A model generated the notes under the pieces. It saw only the letters and a list, made by a program, of their open reading frames with translations. It was not told where the DNA came from and made no database searches. The translations under genes and the position numbers were made by a program. This document shows, piece by piece, positions 19,397 through 24,558 of a stretch of DNA of 24,558 bases. Origin of the DNA: Obelidium mucronatum (lineage: Eukaryota; Chytridiomycota; Chytridiomycetes; Chytridiales; Chytriomycetaceae); contig JAIVFH010000360.1 of the NCBI GenBank assembly GCA_025765595.1, positions 1 to 24,558 of the forward strand. The letters are read 5' to 3'. The stretch's first letter is position 1. Each line of letters opens with the position of its first letter.

Positions 19397-21388
19397 TTAT
19401 TTGATTGCGTTCTTTACGATGCTCCTCAACTCAATCAATACATGCTCCAACTCCTCCTCGCTTCCCTCTGCATCCAACCATTCCATGGCGAATGCCTTGT
19501 AACAAGAATCAAAAACGCTTTGATCTGCGCCTTCATCCTGTGAATGATCCGTTTCCAGCGTTCCATAAAAATCAATCACTCTCCTAGTCCCCATATTCTG
19601 CTTAAAGAAGGCAAACATGGCCTCTTTATCTTTTGCAGCCCCATATGCTGCACAGGCCGCTTCTAAAACAGGACGCGCGAAAACCAACTCGCCATCAGTC
19701 TCATGAAAACCAAACAGTGCCTCCCGTTTCCAAACAGGAACCACATCCTTTACAAACCCTTCGATTCCCTTTCGAACCATGCCAAAACTTTTGATATCAG
19801 AAAGACTCGAAATCAAGGCATCGAAAGTCGCTGGACCCAATGCCTTGGCTGCAGTAGGTGACGCCAGGGAACCCATGATTTCCGGGAACAGAGTGTCTGT
19901 CATGAGTGCGTGATGTTCAGGTAGTGCAATTATGGAATGCAGAACTGCCGCGTAAGTCGTATGTGTTGGAGGACCATCCATGGGTTGTATTGTCTTGTAC
20001 AGCTCCAGTACTCGTTCCGGGTTTCCACTTAATGAATAAAACTTTAATAGAGAGTCGGTGAGTGATCTAGACACGTATGGGGAAGTTTCGTTAGTTGTTT
20101 GGTTCAAGCCTCTCAGAAAAATAAAGAAATAGGAAAAAAAGAAACCTTGTCATGACAATCTTCTTTGAATGCAAAATTCTCATAAGTTTTACAACTTCTT
20201 CTTCCGATCCAATTTCAGCAATTGCTTCCATAACAGCTTCAAAAGCACCGACAGACCACAGTTTAGAGCCCTTGTTCCCGACAATCAGTTTGGAGCGCGC
20301 TTTTCGAATTGCTTTGAAATCAAGGGGCCGAACACTAAGCATGGACCGGAGGAGTAGCTCATGCGTAGCGAGTGTGGGTTCAAGTTTCATTTTCTTCATG
20401 TGCGTGTATACTTGCCATATCATGGACGTGGATGGCTTTACGGTAGGTTGTTCTTGTGCAGATATTTGGTCTCGCTTCCTATTTTTCAAATATGGTTTTA
20501 GTTACGATTCCCAAAAATCAAAAAACTTACCAAAACGAAACGACTCTCTTTGGATTTAACGCCTCATCAAACATCAAAACCCCATCCCTGAAAGGCCTCG
20601 AAAACTCAAATATCAATATATTGTATGCCCAAGGTTGCAGATAAACATGTTTATAAACGGGATCTTTGTCGACGAGAGCTGAATCTGATACTGATGCCGC
20701 CTTCTTTAAATTTGAATAATGCGACTGTTGAAATTCTCGCTTCAAATGAGGATCCAAGTATGCAAGCCATAAAGAATGTAGTTTTTGAAAGCCATCTGAT
20801 TTGTGAACTAGAATTTCGAGGGAGAGAGTCCATCCATCAGGTTGTATATCAAGAGATTTCATTTGAGCAAGTATTCGGTTTGCAAGATCAATCACTGGTT
20901 GAGGTATCGTATCGAGTACTTTCGAAGTGCGAGATGGTTTGGGGTTCTTGAGGGGTTGGTATGGAATCTGGACAGCTTTAATGACAAAAAAAAACCCGCG
21001 ATATAAGAAGATCGGCATCGAATTTAAAGCTAAAATTACCATCAATATAGTCCTTGAGCAAATGTGTCAAAAGGAGGTTAAAGTGTTGAGCCGAAAGAGC
21101 AAACTGGTTCCTCCTTCCCAGCATCAACGCCAGCAGCTTTTCTGAGTCCTCCACCGGCAGAGCCAGTTTTGTTAGATTCGGATGGGCCAGCACAAACAGC
21201 AAAGCATCCGTTGCGGTGGTTTCGGAGAGACTTTCGAGAGTGTTTCTGAAGCGACTCAGCGATGAAGTTGGAGTTTGGCCCAGCGGAGCTGCTGAAGGAA
21301 GAAGCGGCTTTCGAGGCAAAGAAAGAATTCTTGCGGCGGGCGAAGGCAAAGCGGAAGTTGAAAGTTGTCTGCAGAAAAGTCTCAGCAT
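19397..21388 (-). CDS. Mitochondrial PPR-like protein, 613 aa, four exons
   Basis: Likely an organellar RNA-binding helical-repeat protein. Exons 21388-21040, 20975-20531, 20478-20146 and 20111-19397; introns 64, 52 and an unusually short 34 nt (20112-20145, GTTTCT donor). Phases join cleanly: YIDA/VQIPYQ, SFW/KRDQIS, MTR/GLNQTT. The N-terminus MLRLFCRQLSTSALPS is rich in Arg, Ser and Ala without acidic residues, a typical mitochondrial presequence; an upstream extension of the frame is ignored for this reason. Helix-turn-helix PPR-type pairs are visible near 285-320 (MIWQVYTHMKKMKLEPT..) and 393-437 (LTDSLLKFYSLSGNPERVLELY..). In fungi such proteins act in mitochondrial transcript stability or translation; the exact target is unknown. 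The stop TAA is inside AATAAA. The gene diverges from the PAS gene. Confidence 0.72.
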
Positions 21389-21432
21389 TTTGCGATAAAA
21401 GAAAGAAGAAAGAAAGAAAGAATAACAGACAA
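21389..21432. promoter_or_regulatory. 44-bp bidirectional promoter interval (PPR gene / PAS gene)
   Basis: Only 44 bp lie between the two divergent start codons. The plus strand is almost pure purine, a run of AAAG/GAAA units from about 21398, followed by AATAACAGAC. No TATA box fits here. Core promoter elements for each gene must therefore lie partly in the other gene's 5' coding sequence, or transcripts start almost at the ATG. Both starts rest on first in-frame ATGs, so the true gap could differ. Confidence 0.5.
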
Positions 21433-23309
21433 ATGGACAACAAACACACTCTTCCACTGCAGCACTTTCAAACTCCGATTGAAGCGTGTTTCGTGTCCTC
21501 GCTTTGTCTTCTTGTTGTCGATGCGGAAACGCAAACTGTTCTCTCGCTGACAAATTCAGCAAGAAGCCTTTTGCTCTCTCCACTCTCTCTGCCGGATTCA
21601 GATGAAGGCTTCAAGGCTCTTTTGGTGGAGAAGCTCGTGAAGCCGCTTGATTCTTTGCACTTTGGCCCTGAAAACCTGAAGCTTGGCTTGGGTCCAGGCC
21701 TTGCCACTCTCCACCCGTCGCGTCGAACTGTTCTCGCTTGCAGGCATTCTCTCAGCAATGAAGATTCGAAAGTTTTTCGGGATGAGTCTGTAATTAGCAC
21801 TGGGGTTGGAGTGGCAGTTGATGTGTGGGTCTTTCAGGATGTCAGCTGTACTTTTTTAGTGGCAAAATCAGTCGAAACTGCAGAATCTTGGACTTCACAG
21901 CGAGTTTGGGATAGTCTCGTTTTGGTTTCAAAGGATTGCAATTTTGAGGGAAAAAGGCAGAGAACTCAGTCTGAACCACCACAGTCGCGAAAAGCACTGC
22001 CCAACAATCAATCAAAAACATCTTTCAGCCAGAAATTTTCCTCGCCTCTCGACACATTTATCGTTTCAGCTGAAAGGACTCTTGTTTCAGCCGCGGGTAT
22101 TTAATTGTTACAATTCAAGGCACTTTATCTGACCCATCAAAATTTCCATCAGGAATCATTGGTCTTTCTTCAGTTCCGAAATGGCTCTTTTCCCAGCTAC
22201 GAGACCGTGCATTGATTCCAAATCCGCTGGCGACGCGACTTCCATTCTCCTCAAAGCGCACCACCACCCTCCCCAAAAACGCCCTTCCAGAACCACGTCC
22301 TCCTACTCTTGTGATAAAAATTAACGCATTTGGGAGTATCCGGCAAGCATGTGCGCTGAACTCTTCCACCACGACCACCAACACACTATTCCTCGGTGAA
22401 AATCCGTACACGCTCCTCAATCGATACATTATGCGTTGCGTCTATGTCAAAGATGTTGCTCGACTTTGCAGCGGTCTCGCCAAAGGAGTTCGTGAAGACC
22501 GTGGTGCCGAGGTTCATGTACGATGGGACTGGCGCAGCAAATGTGAAACCAACGATCCTATGCCCGATGATTCCGAGGATGAAAGCGACGGCGCTTATGA
22601 CTCTCACAATAGTAGCGAATACGAGGAATCAGAAGAAAGTCGGGATGATAATCGAGAGTCGGACGAAAAATTAACTATGCCTAGGATGAAATGGGGCGCC
22701 CGAGACTGCGATGATGGAGGCTCAAGTGCGAGCACTTTGGAAGAAGAAGATCGATGCATGAGCGAATATCAGAGTCAGCAACCGACGAGAAGACCTAGCC
22801 TTGTCGAGCCCAGACGAATGCCACCCAACACGTCCATCCCCACAATCGCGTCAAATCCTAGCGACACTTCATCAGACAGCCAGGCGCAAATAGAAGAGCC
22901 TCGATTGATATGGGTCCGTATCTTGATCATAAAGTCGTCACTGCTGGCTTGTACAGAACGAGAATTTGTCGGCCATGATGATGATGATGATGATGATGAA
23001 CGCGATGGATCTCTTGTCTGCATAGTCACAGCGATACCTGATATCCAATCAAAAACTTGGCCAAAAGACTCAGATATATCAGACTCAACGCGTGGTAGAG
23101 TATCTCTAGACCATGAATCCGGTCCTTGGGTTTCTTGTTTTGAAGATTTCAGAGAGCCAGGGGAACTCAAGCAAGTTGAGCGAGCAAAACGGCCGGAGGC
23201 TGGCTTTATAGAAAAAACAACCATCAGAATCTTGGGATCTGTTTTTCGATATGCATTGGCTTTTCAGCAAAACTTTAGTTCTGGGGGACATCTTAAAAAA
23301 GTTGAATAA
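21433..23309 (+). CDS. PAS-domain protein with acidic low-complexity regions, about 625 aa, one frame break
   Basis: First ATG at 21433 (MDNKHTLPL); stop TAA 23307-23309. Two frames join if one G is missing in the GGG at about 22095-22097, giving VSAAG/YLIVTIQGTLS; no intron of sensible length fits. The N-terminal part (VSSLCLLVVDAETQTVLSLT) resembles the first strands of a PAS fold. The segment from about 22335 (INAFGSIRQACALNS, then LFLGENPYTLLNRYIMRCVY and EVHVRWDWRS) fits a second PAS domain. A long acidic Ser/Asp/Glu region follows, with a seven-Asp run at about 22977-22998. Then come strand-like segments (LIWVRILIIKSSLLACT, SLVCIVTAIPD) that may form another PAS-like unit. No GATA zinc finger or kinase domain is present. 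Role: probably sensing or partner binding; ligand unknown. Confidence 0.6.
22976..22999 (+). repeat. GAT trinucleotide run encoding poly-Asp
   Basis: Seven or eight GAT units in tandem inside the acidic region of the PAS protein. Triplet periodicity keeps the frame. This is a likely length-variable microsatellite. Confidence 0.85.
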
Positions 23310-23466
23310 GATTTAATTTTATTAAATGTATATTTCATTTGCATAAATAAAGCCGTGCTCTAAATAGAGAACACACAGAGTTTTTTTTTTCTTATTCATT
23401 CATGTAAATCCCCATTAAACACTTAAAAAAATGTATACATCAAGCATAAGAAATTAAAAAAGTCAA
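23310..23466. terminator. Convergent 3' ends of PAS and 7TM genes
   Basis: 157-bp AT-rich gap between two facing stop codons. AATAAA at 23346-23351 serves the plus-strand PAS gene. Poly-T at about 23382-23390 and several A-rich runs are present. No gene or RNA structure seen. Confidence 0.55.
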
Positions 23467-24312
23467 CTATACTTTGCCATGCTGCACAAGATTCACCACC
23501 GTTAACCTCGCATTCAACCTCTCAACCTTTTCCCTATGCAACGCGACTTTCATTTTGAAAAGCACCAAAAACGTGGCCGTCGAAGTCAAAATCAACAAAC
23601 AATCCCAAATTTCTTCCTCCAACAACGAATACACCAAAACAAACGCTAAAACCGCCAAGAATATACACGCTGACGCGACTCCGTGTGTAGCAATGATATG
23701 GAACTGCTTATCAGGCTCCTCATACGCAGATCTCTTTGTCCGTTGTAGGTACTTTACAAACGCATACAAGCACGCAAGATCCACAACTAATACGGAAACC
23801 CCATTGACTATATACATGTTTACAGACGCGCGGCTTAATGACAGTGATACTTCAGTATCAGTAAAGGCGATCCCGCAACTGACAAAACGCGTGATTACAT
23901 TCGCAAGAAACAGATACTTGCAGTGTTTGGTATAAAACGATATATATGGATTGATTTTCGGGAGGATGTCATCTAAGATATGCTCGGCGCGCAGATAGCT
24001 GTATTGGACATAGGTGTATTCAAACAGAACTGCTCCCATCACCCGGAAAGAAAGCGCGATCGATGCGTTCCACATTGGATTCTGAATCAAAGGTAGCAGA
24101 TATCCAACTTCAGACCAGCTCATCAGGTTCTGAGAGACTCCCATCATTAATAGATTCGAGTTGAAGGGTGTGAAGACGTTTTCAATTGTCACAGACTTGT
24201 TTAGCTGGACAAGCTGTATTCTGAATATGAAGTAGAGGAGTGCTGAAAGGACGCAGGATGTGCAGATTCCGATCGTGACGGCAATAGTGGCTTCTCCAGG
24301 GATTGGGAGCAT
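23467..24312 (-). CDS. Seven-transmembrane protein, 281 aa
   Basis: Single exon with ATG at 24312 (MLPIPGEAT); the longer frame starts at a non-ATG codon. Seven hydrophobic segments by eye: about 8-31, 51-67, 83-107, 131-150, 165-189, 206-230 and 236-253. A short N-terminus and a short basic C-terminal tail (LHREKVERLNARLTVVNL) complete the topology, which matches a compact GPCR-like or other 7TM receptor. No DRY, retinal-Lys or NPxxY motif is seen, so it is not a recognised opsin, Ste2/Ste3 or cAMP receptor. N-x-S/T sites are few. A partial copy of the same C-terminus starts 162 bp upstream, so this is one member of a tandem family. Ligand unknown. Confidence 0.65.
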   Translation of the reverse strand: MLPIPGEATIAVTIGICTSCVLSALLYFIFRIQLVQLNKSVTIENVFTPFNSNLLMMGVSQNLMSWSEVGYLLPLIQNPMWNASIALSFRVMGAVLFEYTYVQYSYLRAEHILDDILPKINPYISFYTKHCKYLFLANVITRFVSCGIAFTDTEVSLSLSRASVNMYIVNGVSVLVVDLACLYAFVKYLQRTKRSAYEEPDKQFHIIATHGVASACIFLAVLAFVLVYSLLEEEIWDCLLILTSTATFLVLFKMKVALHREKVERLNARLTVVNLVQHGKV

Positions 24313-24410
24313 TTTCCCCGACGAGGTTGAAGGCAAGGTTCGAACGAAAACTGTGTAAATCTTAGCATCCGCTGGTCGCCACTCGTTTTTTTGCTTACAT
24401 CAAAACGCAG

Positions 24411-24433
24411 TAAAGCATTCAGCATTCAGCATT
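24411..24433 (+). repeat. Short CAGCATT direct repeat
   Basis: Three tandem copies of the 7-mer CAGCATT/AGCATTC in the spacer between the two 7TM genes. It is a minor microsatellite in the presumed promoter of the first 7TM gene. Confidence 0.7.
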
Positions 24434-24474
24434 ATTAAACTTTTCTTGGGTTGAGAGTATGCCACTTTGGCATA

Positions 24475-24558
24475 TCACAGGTGTCTGTCACAAATGTATT
24501 TTTTTTTAATCAAACGTGATTTTGGACGATGCAGATTCACAACCGTCAATCTCGCATC
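24475..24558 (-). CDS. 3' end of a tandem paralog of the 7TM gene (partial)
   Basis: The last 84 bp on the minus strand read as 27 codons and TGA with no stop. They begin DARLTVVNLHRPKSRLIKKK, and ARLTVVNL is identical to the C-terminal tail of the neighbouring 7TM protein. DNA similarity is visible too (GATTCAC.ACCGT.AA.CTCGCAT in both). After that block the tails differ. The rest of the gene lies beyond the window. Confidence 0.6.
   Translation of the reverse strand, partial: DARLTVVNLHRPKSRLIKKKYICDRHL

Noticed and set aside
21262..21432. Upstream extension of the PAS gene frame
   Set aside because: It overlaps the mitochondrial presequence exon of the PPR gene, and MDNKH at 21433 is a sufficient first ATG outside it.
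24330..24350. GGTTCGAAC resembling a tRNA B box
   Set aside because: No A box, acceptor stem or anticodon arm can be folded around it.

Overview
The window is eukaryotic and gene-dense, most likely from an early-diverging zoosporic (chytrid-type) fungus. Genes are split by short GT-AG introns (about 34 to 124 nt, several with CTAAC/CTGAC-like branch sites), 3' ends carry AATAAA, and intergenic gaps are small (20 to 210 bp, one of 690 bp). The gene content (a modular chitinase with both GH18 and GH19 modules, a fungal oligopeptide transporter, a PPR protein, an F-box-like protein, PAS and 7TM proteins) fits a chitin-degrading chytrid. This assignment is inference; there is no rRNA or marker gene. 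No tRNA, rRNA, CRISPR or complete mobile element was seen.

Layout. 1-3586 (+): 3' part of a large chitinase, GH18 / Thr linker / three chitin-binding modules / GH19. From 21388 leftwards to 3768 every one of the 13 predicted genes is on the minus strand. Listed from high to low coordinate they are: mitochondrial PPR-like protein, F-box-like protein, MFS-like carrier, a small candidate secreted protein, OPT oligopeptide transporter, disordered protein D, a membrane protein with a large Cys-rich ectodomain, disordered proteins E, A, B and C, a roughly 611-aa helical protein and a 259-aa helical protein. 21433-23309 (+): PAS-domain protein diverging from the PPR gene across only 44 bp. 23467-24312 (-): seven-transmembrane protein. 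24475-24558 (-): the 3' end of a second copy of that 7TM family, so a tandem array continues beyond the window.

How it may work together. Extracellular chitinase, peptide uptake (OPT) and a second carrier suit an absorptive, chitin-degrading life style, but there is no operon logic and co-function is only inferred. The least explained part is 6964-13154. There, five small Ser/Arg-rich disordered proteins share short basic-aromatic motifs (LFGF, LSFxK types), and at least two are probable paralogs. They surround one ectodomain membrane protein.

Quality caveat. Eight single-base frame breaks are visible: five in the GH18 half of the chitinase, two in the 611-aa gene and one in the PAS gene. 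Most fit homopolymer indels in the assembly. Clustering in the GH18 half leaves decay as an alternative. Exon models were made by eye from reading frame, splice consensus and phase, and starts are first in-frame ATGs.
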